Assembly: GCA_002794775.1 (NCBI GenBank)
Contig: NBAY01000085.1
Location: forward strand, 86,075-150,074
Length of the DNA: 64,000 nucleotides
Direction of reading: 5' to 3'
Origin: Porodaedalea pini
Taxonomy: Eukaryota; Basidiomycota; Agaricomycetes; Hymenochaetales; Hymenochaetaceae
The notes beneath the pieces are model-generated. The model saw only the letters and a list, made by a program, of their open reading frames with translations, searched no databases and was not told the DNA's origin. Below are positions 34,276 to 44,900 of the stretch, one piece after another; position 1 is the stretch's first letter, and each line of letters begins with the position of its first letter. The translations under genes and the position numbers were made by a program.

Positions 34276-35982
34276 ATGCAGGGAACGCCTGGCTCCGCTG
34301 AGGGTCAGTACTTCATCGACACCGAAGCAAGGACTCGCGTCCGGCTGGAAACCGAAACAGATGCTTTACTGGCTGCCTTCGTGTTTGGCGGGAAAAAGAG
34401 GAAAAGAGGCCCTCGGATAGCTTTATCCGTCTTCGACGATGTTCTCAAAATACTCCGGGACCCCAAGTTCAAAGCCGATAGAATTACTCTGAAGAACTGC
34501 GACGACGTTCTCACTTATGCCCGGAGATACGGAATATTGCCAGGATGCCACAATAACTCCATCCTAGCATGCGCGCCCGACAGGACACATAAAATGTTAG
34601 CTGTCTTCGTGGTTGCCGGGAATCTACGTCCTCAGATGGAATCGCACATGGTCAGCGAACTTCTCGCACTACTGCGAGACACCAGATTTAGGACAAATCA
34701 GATTACGTTTGCGAGCGGCGGGGACATCTTATTTCACATCGCAGAAGGCCGCCGACAGGTAGCACGCCTCCGATCCATTCCGTTGCCTTCGAACTCAACC
34801 GCACCAGCTGCTAACGTCCCGGAAGAGATCATGGACAACGTCATGAAGACGCTAGCGGAGGATGCTCTCTGGAGGGTATCGGCTCGGTCGTTCATATCGC
34901 TTCACGGAAGTGCCGATGAGCGCTATTGGAGGGCCGGAGGGGTCGTTAGGTTCTTGCCATGCAAGGACTTGAAAACAGCAAGTCTCGTGCATCGGACGTG
35001 GACAGCTCCTGCGCAGCGAGTACTTCGAAGTTTTGTAGAGGTGTATGGGAGCACAGGCCTATATTCTGCTCTGCACAGCCCGCTTCTTGGCACTTGGACG
35101 CGCCAGATAGAATTCACGGACTCGGACAAGGAAGACAGACGAGGGGATGTTTTCTTTCTCCTCAAATCATTTCCACAATATTTCCCCAACATTGTTGTGC
35201 TTTGCATCAATCTTGATTACCAGTCAAAACATCATTACTCCTGTCAGCATGCCGATGAAGCAATTCTCAGCCTTGGCGAACTAAAGCGTCTCAAGTCTTT
35301 GACGGTCGTGGGTTGTCGCAAGCCTTTCATATTATGGGAAGCCATCACAAGGATGCCGTCTCTAACATCGTTGAAGCTGATGACAGGAGGGACACGGATT
35401 TTCACCGAGACGGAGATTCCAATTTCGATTCAAAACAAGGCACCTAGCCCTTCTCTCATAGATATCGATATCACGCAGGGTATGGAGTTCTGGCCGTGTC
35501 TTCCCTGGCTGTTTCGGACGCACGGGGAGTACAGGATAAGGAAACTCTCGACGGGGTTTTTAAAATGGCCAGGAGAGTTTAGCCTTCGATTTTTACAACC
35601 TTCCCTGCCTCGACTCGAAGAGCTGACCATCACCGCCCCGTTGAGCGGACGTGATTTCGAACGTTATGCAAGGGAGGTTTTATCCCATTGCTCTGCCCTG
35701 CGCGTTTTGCAAGGGCGAGTCTTAGTGTACGCCGAAGGGTTTATCAATGCAGATGTGGCTTCCTTACTCCCGAAAACGATCGAGTCTTTAACTCTGTCCT
35801 GTTATGAGATCAGGGAACATCTGGAGGCCGGAGATTGGGACGCGAGGTTTATTAACTTCCTTAAAGTCTTCCCCAACTTGCATGCATTCTCGTTTGCATC
35901 CATCTCCTTTCCACTTCCAGAGACACGAGCGTTCTGTGCGGACCATAAGATCCAACTAACGCTTCTCGAGCGGAAAGAATGA
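34276..35982 (+). CDS. F-box family protein, copy 1 (intact)
   Basis: Single-exon gene, 568 residues from the ATG at 34276. N-terminal block QYFIDTEARTRVRLETE then PRIALSVFDDVLKILRD. F-box-like motif NVPEEIMDNVMKTLAED (about residue 180) to DLKTASLVHRTWTAPAQR (about 231). The C-terminal half is LRR-like with LGELKRLKSLTVVGC, MPSLTSLKLM and LPKTIESLTLSC. It is a likely substrate adaptor of SCF ligases, though no substrate can be named. An in-frame ATG at 34102 lies partly inside element 1 and is unlikely to be used. Its promoter is separated by element 1 from its paralogous upstream sequence. Confidence 0.82.
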   Translation: MQGTPGSAEGQYFIDTEARTRVRLETETDALLAAFVFGGKKRKRGPRIALSVFDDVLKILRDPKFKADRITLKNCDDVLTYARRYGILPGCHNNSILACAPDRTHKMLAVFVVAGNLRPQMESHMVSELLALLRDTRFRTNQITFASGGDILFHIAEGRRQVARLRSIPLPSNSTAPAANVPEEIMDNVMKTLAEDALWRVSARSFISLHGSADERYWRAGGVVRFLPCKDLKTASLVHRTWTAPAQRVLRSFVEVYGSTGLYSALHSPLLGTWTRQIEFTDSDKEDRRGDVFFLLKSFPQYFPNIVVLCINLDYQSKHHYSCQHADEAILSLGELKRLKSLTVVGCRKPFILWEAITRMPSLTSLKLMTGGTRIFTETEIPISIQNKAPSPSLIDIDITQGMEFWPCLPWLFRTHGEYRIRKLSTGFLKWPGEFSLRFLQPSLPRLEELTITAPLSGRDFERYAREVLSHCSALRVLQGRVLVYAEGFINADVASLLPKTIESLTLSCYEIREHLEAGDWDARFINFLKVFPNLHAFSFASISFPLPETRAFCADHKIQLTLLERKE

Positions 35983-36689
35983 CAATCGTGCGAAGCATGG
36001 TCAAGCTACTTGATATTACAATCCCTTTCAACCCTTTTGCTTATTTTTGTAGTCCACCTTTACTTCGTAGCTCGCTCTCCAGTTCAACTGCTGTTCTACC
36101 CTTTCAAAAAGACAATGTCATAGGCTTCACCGTGATCCCCGAACTGTAAAATAATCCCCACGTATTATAACTAGAATACATTATTACCTAGAGGCCGCAA
36201 CCTTTGTTAGTCTTTCTAATTTGTGCGCTTTAAATCATGCCTGACCAAGCATAGCACAATTGAATCACACTGGTAGAAGTCCTAGATAGAGCAACAGACC
36301 TAGCGATTCTAGTCACTGAACCCGGGTAAAGATAGTAACATTCATATTAGAACCACAATACGGAGCGACATACAATAGCTTCAGCGGAGATAATGCTACG
36401 AGCTCGCAAAGGTAGGGACAAAAATACACTATAAACAAATAAATAGGAACATTTCCTGCACCGCCCGCTCGAAGTAAGGAACATTCCGGAATCGTAGGTA
36501 TAGAAACACATCTAACTGTCAAATGCGATCAAGACGAATGGAGGAGATGTTAAGATGTATGCAGGGTATACAAGTGCGTCATGAGCGGCCGTAAGTTTAA
36601 CTTAAAAAAGTACGATTGCTTCGCAATTCCGCAGGGTGATGAGCCCTCGGGCGAGCGGAGTCCTCGGGCCTCTAATCATCTGTGTACAA
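35983..36689. other. 3' flank of F-box copy 1, contains the empty site
   Basis: Similar to 43708-44240 plus 58478-58570 (shared AACATTCCGGA, GGAGGAGATGT, GAGCCCTCGGGCGAGCGGAG). TTAACTTAAAAAAG at about 36597-36610 is the uninterrupted version of the site where element 2 inserted in the other copy. Confidence 0.8.
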
Positions 36690-37260
36690 TCGATTGACAT
36701 GCTGGGGTAGAGTTAGACACGGTCGACGGTGAGAATGGCGATGTGCCCGTCCTGTGCAATGCCATGATTGACGCCTGGACCGTAAGTATCTGAAGACGAT
36801 ATTGATGGTTCCGGGCAGATAAATGACCTTTAAACGCATGCATGGCGGGTATACTGTCTGTCGTACGAGGTTGGTGCCACGAAGCAGCGCGTGGCCTAGG
36901 TTGAAGATACTGCTAAAGAAAGACGATATACGTCTCTGAGCTCACGCCACAAAGGGCGGAGATTACTTAACAAGATGCACGCGAACTCGCGGAATCGTGA
37001 AGTGCAAATTTATCGACGCCTGCTGCCCTTCCGCCCTTCCGTCGATGGTCGACATACAATCGCCGGCGGAAGGCCGCCATCTGTCATCGCAGGAAAAAAA
37101 AAAGAAAAAAAAAAAACTCACCGCTTCTCCCAGGCTGCAATAGATCGTTCTCGTTCCAGACTACGTCTGCGTGCCACCACATGCTGTTCCAGTGACTGCC
37201 GCTAGTCGCATTATGATCAAGCCAGTCGCAGCCCAGGTTGTAGCCATCGTCTACGATCAT
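36690..37260 (-). pseudogene. Fragment of a hypothetical secreted-protein gene
   Basis: Minus-strand reading resembles the copy at 58560-59195, with VVDDGYNLG, NHWNSMWWHADVVWN-like text and, in another exon, GVNHGIAQDGHIAILTVDR before a stop. No ATG or complete exon chain was found. Family not recognised. Confidence 0.4.
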
Positions 37261-37262
37261 GT

Positions 37263-37487
37263 GGTTCTGACTTGAGGAAGGTTCTACCCCATTGCTCTGC
37301 TCTGCGTGGTTTGCAAGGGCGAGACGCAGGGCCCGAAGAGCTTATCCTTGCAGATGAGGTATCCTTACTCCCCAAAACGATCGAGACTCTAGATTTGTTC
37401 TGCTATAGTGATGCTCCATTGAACGAGGAAACCCAGGCTTATTGTGAGGTCCATGATATCCGGCTAGTACCGTACAGCGGAAGGTAG
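37263..37487 (+). pseudogene. F-box family C-terminal fragment
   Basis: PHCSALRGLQGRDAGPEELI, then SLLPKTIETLDLFCY and ETQAYCEVHDIRLV correspond to the last about 120 residues of the F-box proteins with an internal deletion. No F-box part. Repeated in worse shape at 59245-59450. Confidence 0.75.
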
Positions 37488-38062
37488 GGAAAAAGGTACA
37501 TTGACACTGTTGTAGAATGCAGATTATGTAAGCCATCCTTTCTACGGCACCGTTTCAAGTTGTTAATACCTTTTCGTTAGCTCTTACAAGTTACATTTCC
37601 CGCGCTCCCTTGTACCTCTAGCAGACTGTAGAACTGGTTCAACGAAGCTCTGCAAGATCTAATCTCACCCATAACATTTCAGTCTTACAAGTGACATGCA
37701 ATCTTGGTGGTTTAGATATGGCTTGATTTGGATGTTCACATTCAACCTCGTATCGTCACTCAGCTGTCAATGAACGGCAGGATAAATCCTTTTTTCTTAT
37801 GTTGTTCTCTTCCAACCACCTGATATTTGAGTATTGGTGTCTGTGTCCAATCGGGAGTACAGGAATGATCACTGATGCGTTGACTTGAAGATGTTACGCT
37901 CGCTGTGCGGCCAGCCTGAGTGTTGTGTTCCTGAACTCGTCGACTCATATGATATGGGACGCTGAACCAAGTGCTTTTTTTGAAGGGCACTCACCATCAG
38001 GTAAGCTTCACGCTGTAGAAGTCCAGCTGAAGTCGATAATTTAATCTGCAGACTCCGATGAC
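37488..38062. other. Intergenic region
   Basis: Nothing recognised beyond F-box flank similarity. Confidence 0.4.
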
Positions 38063-38326
38063 ATGTCGATTGCTCGACAAGCTATGGAGAGTATATTGAG
38101 CGCTGCTGAGCCTAAACATCAACATTTCTCCAACCCCGGTATAAAGCCATCCTTAAGACTGGAGACAGACCGACGATTCGTTCATATTGGAGGAGGACGG
38201 CATCGTATAATACCACCTGTACTGGCAATCTTTGACAGCCCTTTCAAACTAATCCAACGAATCAGCCGACGGGGGAAAGTAGCGAGGATCTACTTCTTCA
38301 AATTGTGCAGAGCAAGTTTACTCTAA
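38063..38326 (+). pseudogene. F-box family N-terminal fragment
   Basis: Reading SLRLETDRRFVHIGGGRHRI followed by PPVLAIFDSPFKLI is a diverged version of the N-terminal block (RLETE... RIALSVFDDVLK). It ends after about 85 codons. Confidence 0.5.
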
Positions 38327-38765
38327 TTTCTTGAATGCTCATCCGGGTTATAGGTGATCAACATCGAACGCTCTTTCTCTTCACTTCCAAATCCTCAAGT
38401 GTTTTGTGCGGACACCGGTATTAGGCTGAGGTATTCAGTAAGCGGATGGCAAAACGTTGTGATCGGATACCAAAAATTAAACTGACATCTTCATAGCCTG
38501 TCAGTATTTCAGAACAGGGTGTCCCTAGGGTCAGAATACATTTACTTACTTTACTTACGATGAGGATTATTTTAAGGAGAATAATGACCTACCTGACCAA
38601 TTGAGAAATATGCTCACGTGCACAAAGACAAACAGCACCAAAGCAAAGCATTTTGTATGAAATTTTCAACCAGAAAGGTAGCTCAATCTCTTCGATGACT
38701 ACGTGTTCGATTTTCTGAACCTCAAAAACTATTTGCTTATTCTCTACTCTATCACTCATCAGAAC

Positions 38766-40223
38766 ATGCAGTTTCTACCTGGCTCTGTAGAGGGCCAATA
38801 CTTCGTTGATACTGACACCGCCGCAAAGACCCACATCCAATCCGAAACTGAGACGGATGCCTTCAAGTTGCTGGCTGCCTTCGCGTTTGGTAGAGAAGGG
38901 CGTCCACGAATAATGTTAACCCTCTTCGACGAGCTTCTCGAGCTACTCCGAGATCCAAGATTCAGAGCAGATCAAATCACATTGAAAGGCAGCGATGACA
39001 TCCCCATTCAAGCCAATCAGAGGCGACGCAAACATCATTATGGTGTTCGACGCATTATGAAAGTCATAGCAGGCTTTTTAGAAAACAAGAAACCTGTCGG
39101 CGTCGAGGCTCAGATGCACATCAGGTCTAGAACAGAGACAGACGTGCTTTTGAATGCCTTTATGCTTGATCGACTGTCACCAGGCGCAATTGATGCCCTT
39201 CTCGCACTACTCCGAGACCCTAGATTTATAACGGATCAGGTTACACTTGCAAGTAGCGAAGATTTCCTCTTGTACATCACAGACGGTCACCGTCAACTAT
39301 TACGTTCTCTATCCATTCCAACAACTTCAGAGTCGAATGCACCAGCCGCTAACATTCCGGAAGAACTCCTGGACCTTATCATGATAGTAATAGCGGACGA
39401 CGCACAGTGGGGTGCACCGACAAGGACACAGCGTGTTACACACGTGGAGCACGTCAAATTCTTGCCATCCAAGGATCTGAAATCAGCGAGTCTCGTTCAT
39501 CGGACATGGACAGCTCCTGCACAGAGAGCGCTTCGAAGCTTGGTGGAAGTGACCGGGAGTACAGGCTTGTACACCGCTTTTTGCAGTCCGCTTGTCTGTC
39601 CTTGGACGCGCCAAATGGCAGTTACAGAATAGGGCGATGAAGATAGGCGTGGGGATGCCTTCTTTCTTCTCAGGTCTCTTCCACGATATTTCCCTAATAT
39701 CGTCGTACTTTCCCTTTATGGAGGTCATGAGCCAGGAGAATACTTCCGGCATGCTGATGAAGCCATTCTCAGCCTTGGAGGCTTGAAGTGTCTTGAGTGT
39801 TTGACAATTCATGACTGCCACAGCCCTTCCGTGCTCTGGGAAGCCATTACTCGGATGCCGTCTTTGAAGTCGCTGAAGCTTATGACAACGGGAATTTGTT
39901 CGTATGAAGAGGCGCAGGTTCCTGCATCACTCCAAAATCGAGCACCTAGCACACTCTCCGAGATTGATATCACATATAGCAGGACTCTAGGGCAATGTTT
40001 ACCTTGGCTTTTCTTGCCGCATGGAGACTATAGGATAAGGAAACCCGGGTTATTGCTCCAGGAAAATCTGCCCACTCAAGAATGGGACATAAGGTTTTTT
40101 AATTTGATCAATGTATTCCCCAATCTACGTGCGTTCTCTATCACACCCATTTCCTTTCCACTTCCAGAGACCCAAGCTTTCTGCGCTTACTATAAGATAC
40201 GACTAACACTACTCGAGCAGTAA
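38766..40223 (+). pseudogene. F-box family, copy 2, in-frame stop
   Basis: ATG at 38766 (MQFLPGSVEGQYFVDTD). F-box motif NIPEELLDLIMIVIADD to DLKSASLVHRTWTAPAQR. The frame is closed by TAG at 39630-39632, right after TRQMAVTE, where the intact copies read into an acidic linker. The same frame then continues without break (DRRGDAFFLLRSLPRYFPN ... LTLLEQ stop at 40223). The C-terminal repeat region is also shorter than in copies 1 and 3. The single stop could allow a truncated 288-residue F-box protein. Confidence 0.82.
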
Positions 40224-41913
40224 GATTGTAAATTTTATGGGTCATGGACAGGCCCTGCGAAACATTTTCTCCAATCTCTTGTACGCTTACTTCTTGGCTT
40301 GTTTCTCCCATATACATGGTAGTTGTTTCACCCAGTCTCCGAGTCTGCAAAATCGATCCCTTATAGTTTTTCTAAGCGATTCTGATGGACAGGCCTTTTA
40401 TGTAGAATTTAGAGCAACGCACGACTGCATGAAATCGACATAAGTAGAACAGGAGGATGCATTGCTCAATGGACACAACCTTTCTTGTCTATTCTCTTTG
40501 AATTACTTTCTGTCATAAACTGCACAGTTAAATCGCACTGGTCAAGGTTCCAAGGCAAGTCACCCGACTGGACACGATGGAAGATGGATTCAAGTCAATT
40601 TATAGTACCAACATCCTCTTTGATCCTGAGGGTTTTTATGAAGGGGCATATTGGGAGTGGGAGAAATTTGACCGTCTGGCATCACAAAATTTTGCATCAA
40701 ATGATATATGCTTTTGGGAATGATAATGACGCAGTAATGATCGGACCAGACTAAATTAGGTGATATGTAGCTTTAATGGGATGACAAGGCTTCCTAAAGG
40801 CTTATAAGCGTGCATAATAATTGTGCAAGGTTGTAAGGGTAATTTAAGACTTTCCACAAGGATATAAGGGCATGAAATAGTTGTACATATGTTTCATGCA
40901 AATGTAATGTGCTGGAAAGTCTGTCACTTCCATAATAAGCAAGGCGTAAGTTTTGTGAGCATCTCATATACTTGTGCAAGACTTTGGTGGTTATATACAA
41001 TGCTTATAAGCATCTCTGCAAGTATTACATGGAAAGTATAATTGCATTAAAATACCTGAAGAACTATGTTGTATAACTACAATTGCATTAAATACATGAA
41101 GAACTATGCCATATAATTACAATGTATCCTATCCAATAATGAGTGGTGCTACAGCAGCGAGACGGGAATGTTACAGTGCATAGAGGGAATGCGATTGAAA
41201 TATCAAATGAAGGTCTCAATGTAGAATGAGATCAAGGGACAGAAGTCCTTCACACTGGCACCTACACTCGTGGGGAAGCCAGGCCACACCTTCAGAATGA
41301 GGAAAAGGGCCTCGACGGAGCCGTCGTCCAATTGTTCTCCCCAGTACTCCCTTATCGGCTTCCGTATGTCAGGAATGACAGTGGTCAAGCCATCGGTGGT
41401 GCCGAGATAGATGCAGCTCAATAGAGCATTCCATTGCCGATGCTCATCCATTGTCATGCGTTCACGCAGCAGGATCAGTTGATCGAGCGCATACAGCTTG
41501 TACTGGAATAAAAGCTCAGAAAGTTCCCACTGGACTTCCATTCGAAGGACCTTGTTGCGGACACAACCTTTCTTGTCTATTCTCTATAATTCAAGTTACT
41601 CTCGATCATAAACTGCACATTTGAATCACGCTGGTCAAGGTTCCAAGACAACTCGACTGACGATTCATTGGATACGATGAGAGATATATTCAAGTCAATT
41701 TATATGACCAACATCCTCTTTGATCCTGAGGGTTATTATGAAGGGCGTAATGGGAGTGTCTGACTCGGAGGTTTGAATATGCTCACGTGCACGAACACAA
41801 ACAGTACCAAAGTAACGGCGTTTCCCATCAAGTTTTCAAGTAATTCAACCACCGTGTTCGATGACTACGTGCGTCTTAAATTCCTGACCTGAAGAATCCA
41901 TCGACTTCATACT
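40224..41913. other. Spacer with direct repeats
   Basis: Two direct copies of about 220 bp (40462-40680 and 41555-41765; shared GACACAACCTTTCTTGTCTA and CCAACATCCTCTTTGATCCT) flank an AT-rich stretch and the ORF at 41203-41541. The repeats are the upstream region of an F-box unit, duplicated. Confidence 0.75.
41203..41541 (-). CDS. Hypothetical 112-residue ORF
   Basis: Intronless frame starting MEVQWELSELLFQYKLYALD, with LRERMTMDEHRQWNALLSC and PIREYWGEQLDDGSVEALF. Amphipathic helical composition with coherent codon use, unlike chance frames nearby. No family recognised. Located between two direct repeats, so it may be part of an inserted unit or the end of a larger lost gene. Confidence 0.4.
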   Translation of the reverse strand: MEVQWELSELLFQYKLYALDQLILLRERMTMDEHRQWNALLSCIYLGTTDGLTTVIPDIRKPIREYWGEQLDDGSVEALFLILKVWPGFPTSVGASVKDFCPLISFYIETFI

Positions 41914-43707
41914 ATGGAGGCCGAATCTTGCTTTGTAGGTGGTCACTACTTTGTTGATGCCGAGACAAAGACTTGCGTCCGACTGAATACCGAGACGGAT
42001 GCTTTGCTGGCGACTTTCGTCTTTGGAGTTGGAGAAAGCAGGTGGGGGATCCCCCGTCTGCGGTTATCGGTCTTCGATGAGCTTCTCAAACGTCTTCGAG
42101 ACGACAAGTGTAAAACCTATCTGGAAATCAGCGAGGATGAGGATGATCTGCTTCACACCGAGAGTAGGAGTCAACCAGGACCGCAACACTATTCTATCGA
42201 GTCACGAAGGCGCATCAAATACAACGCCTGGGTCGACTTTTTGCCTTATTCCCTACGTTCCGAAATGGGATCTCGCATGGTAGACGAACTTGACGCACTA
42301 CTGCGAGACACCAGATTTAGGACGGATCAGATTACATTTGCGAGCGGCGGGGATATCTTATTTCACATCGCAGAAGGCCGCCGACAAGTAGCACGCCTCC
42401 GATCCATTCCGTTGCCTTCGAACTCAACCACACCAGCTGCTAACGTTCCGGAAGAGATCATGGACCACGTCATGAAGACGCTAGCGGAGGATGCTCTCTG
42501 GAGGGTATCGGCTCGGTCGTTCATATCGCTTCACGGAAGTGCCGATGAGCGCTATTGGAGGGCCGGAGGGGTCGTTAGGTTCTTGCCATGCAAGGACTTG
42601 AAAACAGCAAGTCTCGTGCATCGGACGTGGACAGCTCCTGCGCAGCGAGTACTTCGAGGTTTTGTATCGGTGTATGGGTGGACAAGCCTATATTCTGCTC
42701 TGCGCAGCCCGCTTCTTGGCCCTTGGACGCGCCAGATGACATTTACGAACTCTGACGATGGATACAGTCAAAAGGATGTTTTGTTTCTCCTCAAATCCAT
42801 TCCACAACATGTCCCCAACATCACTGTGCTTTCCATCGATGTTTTCCACAGGTCAAATGACCCTCCCCCCCTCTCCCCTTACTTCTGTCAGCATGCCGAT
42901 GAAGTAATTCTTAGCCTTGGCGAACTAAAATGTCTCAAGTCTTTGACGGTCCGAGGTTGTCACAAGCCTTTCATATTATGGGAAGCCATAACAAGAATGC
43001 CGTCTTTAACGTCGTTGAAGCTGAATATAAGAACGTCAGAGACTTTCACCGAGACGGAAATTCCAATTTCAATTCAAAACAAGGCACCTAGCCCTTCTCT
43101 CATAGATATCGATATCACGGAGGGTATGGAGTTCTGGCCGTATCTTCCCTGGCTGTTTCGGACGCATGGGGAGTACAGAATAAAGAAACTCTCGATGGGG
43201 TTTTGGCGAATTTGGCCAGAAGAATTTAGCTTTCGATTTTTACAACCTTCCCTGCCTCGACTCCAAGAGCTGACCGTCAATTTTCCGGCTAGCGGACATG
43301 CTTTCGAACGCTGTGCAAGGGAGGTTTTATCCCATTGTTCTGCCTTGCGCATTTTGCAGGGGGAAATCTCAGGACCCGCCGAAGAGTTTATCCGTGCAGA
43401 TGTGGCTTCCTTACTCCCGAAAACGATCGATTCTTTAACTTTGTTCTGCTATGAGATCAGGGAACATCTGGCGGCCGGGGATTGGGATGCGAGGTTTATT
43501 AGCTTCCTTAAAGTCCTCCCCAACTTGCGTGCATTCTCGTTTACATCCATGGATTTTCCACTTCCAGAGCTTCCAGAGACGCAAGCGTTCTGTGCGGAAA
43601 AAAAGATCCAGCTACTTCTCGAGTGTGAACAGGAGGAGGATGAAGATGAGGATGCCTTGACGGAGGAGGAAGATGAGGATGCTTTGACTGAGAATAGGGA
43701 AGAATGA
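41914..43707 (+). CDS. F-box family protein, copy 3 (intact)
   Basis: Single exon, 597 residues. Same architecture as copy 1: HYFVDAETKTCVRLNTE, LRLSVFDELLKRLRD, F-box motif NVPEEIMDHVMKTLAED to DLKTASLVHRTW, then LRR-like C-terminal half. Between about 42290 and 42660 it is almost identical to 34675-35040 of copy 1 while flanks differ much more. It ends with an added Glu/Asp-rich tail (EQEEDEDEDALTEEEDED) built from a short duplicated unit, absent from copy 1. Presumed SCF substrate adaptor. Confidence 0.82.
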   Translation: MEAESCFVGGHYFVDAETKTCVRLNTETDALLATFVFGVGESRWGIPRLRLSVFDELLKRLRDDKCKTYLEISEDEDDLLHTESRSQPGPQHYSIESRRRIKYNAWVDFLPYSLRSEMGSRMVDELDALLRDTRFRTDQITFASGGDILFHIAEGRRQVARLRSIPLPSNSTTPAANVPEEIMDHVMKTLAEDALWRVSARSFISLHGSADERYWRAGGVVRFLPCKDLKTASLVHRTWTAPAQRVLRGFVSVYGWTSLYSALRSPLLGPWTRQMTFTNSDDGYSQKDVLFLLKSIPQHVPNITVLSIDVFHRSNDPPPLSPYFCQHADEVILSLGELKCLKSLTVRGCHKPFILWEAITRMPSLTSLKLNIRTSETFTETEIPISIQNKAPSPSLIDIDITEGMEFWPYLPWLFRTHGEYRIKKLSMGFWRIWPEEFSFRFLQPSLPRLQELTVNFPASGHAFERCAREVLSHCSALRILQGEISGPAEEFIRADVASLLPKTIDSLTLFCYEIREHLAAGDWDARFISFLKVLPNLRAFSFTSMDFPLPELPETQAFCAEKKIQLLLECEQEEDEDEDALTEEEDEDALTENREE

Positions 43708-44240
43708 TAATCATGCGAGGTATGGACAAGCCAGTTGATATTACGATCCCTTTCAACTCATTTGCTTATTTTTTGTACATTCACCTTACTTCGTAGCTTG
43801 CTCTCCAGTCCAACTGCTGTTTCGCCACTTCCGCCTCCTTATAAGGACAATCTCATAAGCTCTCAATACAGTTCCGATATATGAAATTGATCTCCATGCA
43901 TTACATCTATGTAGTGAACTGGAATGCATCTCATAGAGGCCGCAGCCTTTGTCAGGTTCTCAGATTTGTACACCTTTGAATCATGTCTGATCATGCAGCA
44001 CACGATAGTTTCAGCAGAGAAAATACTACGAGCTCAAGTCAAAAGCTAGATAGCGAAGCTAGGGACAAAAATAATATACTATAACAAATAAATAGGAACA
44101 CTTCCTGCACCGACCGCTCGGCGTAAGGAACATTCCGGAGTCGTAAGTATAGACACAGATCCAATTGTCAGATGCGATAAACACGAACGGAGGAGATGTG
44201 AAAATGTATGGGTATACAAGTGTGTCATAAGCTTAACTTA
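43708..44240. other. 3' flank of F-box copy 3, left half of the insertion site
   Basis: Homologous to 35983-36604 and broken at TA 44239-44240 by element 2; the homology resumes at 58478. Confidence 0.8.
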
Positions 44241-44364
44241 CAGCCTTTTTCATAAGTCCTGCGACACGTGCATGTCACGTGAAGTGAGCCGCGTCAGAGC
44301 CAAAGTGTCGAAAAATTAGAATGTATGACGTACCAACATAACAAAAAATCAACCTACCCCCCGG
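44241..44364. repeat. Left terminal inverted repeat of element 2
   Basis: Matches the right end in inverse orientation, including GTGCATGTCACGTGAAGTGA and AACAAAAAATCAACCTA. At 44316-44325 it has TTAGAATGTA, read on the other strand as TA-CATTC-TAA, where the right arm carries a MITE. Confidence 0.9.
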
Positions 44365-44900
44365 ATGTATAGACATGTGATTGAGAAATCCCAAATGAGG
44401 AATATCCTACCATAAAGGGTTAAAAATATCATCATGTGACTTTTCCTAGGTCCGGGGATGGGTTTTATTTTTGTGAGATTTTTAAGTTACCCCCCAGATG
44501 AGATGGAATTATAACAGTTTTGCTGAACTGTCACCCGGAAAAGATAGTTTGCATCACGTGATGTGAGGATCTAGTAAAATGCCCCGGAGGAGTAACTAAG
44601 TACCCCGGAGTATAAATCACATGACACATAAAATCATCACATGAGTTGATCAATCTTTTGTGCGTGTAAAAAAGTACAAATAACATTTCTTTAGGGTGCC
44701 CATTCATTAGCTTGTACACATATCCGTTGTGACAGGACAGCTGAAGTAACTAATCTAAGCTCTCTCCCTAATCCTGAATCCAGAAGAGCATGTACTCCTG
44801 CCCTACATTCTGGCGTCATTCCCTGCAGCTTGAGCGATGGTACCAAATCCTTGACCTGCTCCAATGACATCTCCTTATCTGGGTCAAAGTGAAGTATCTT

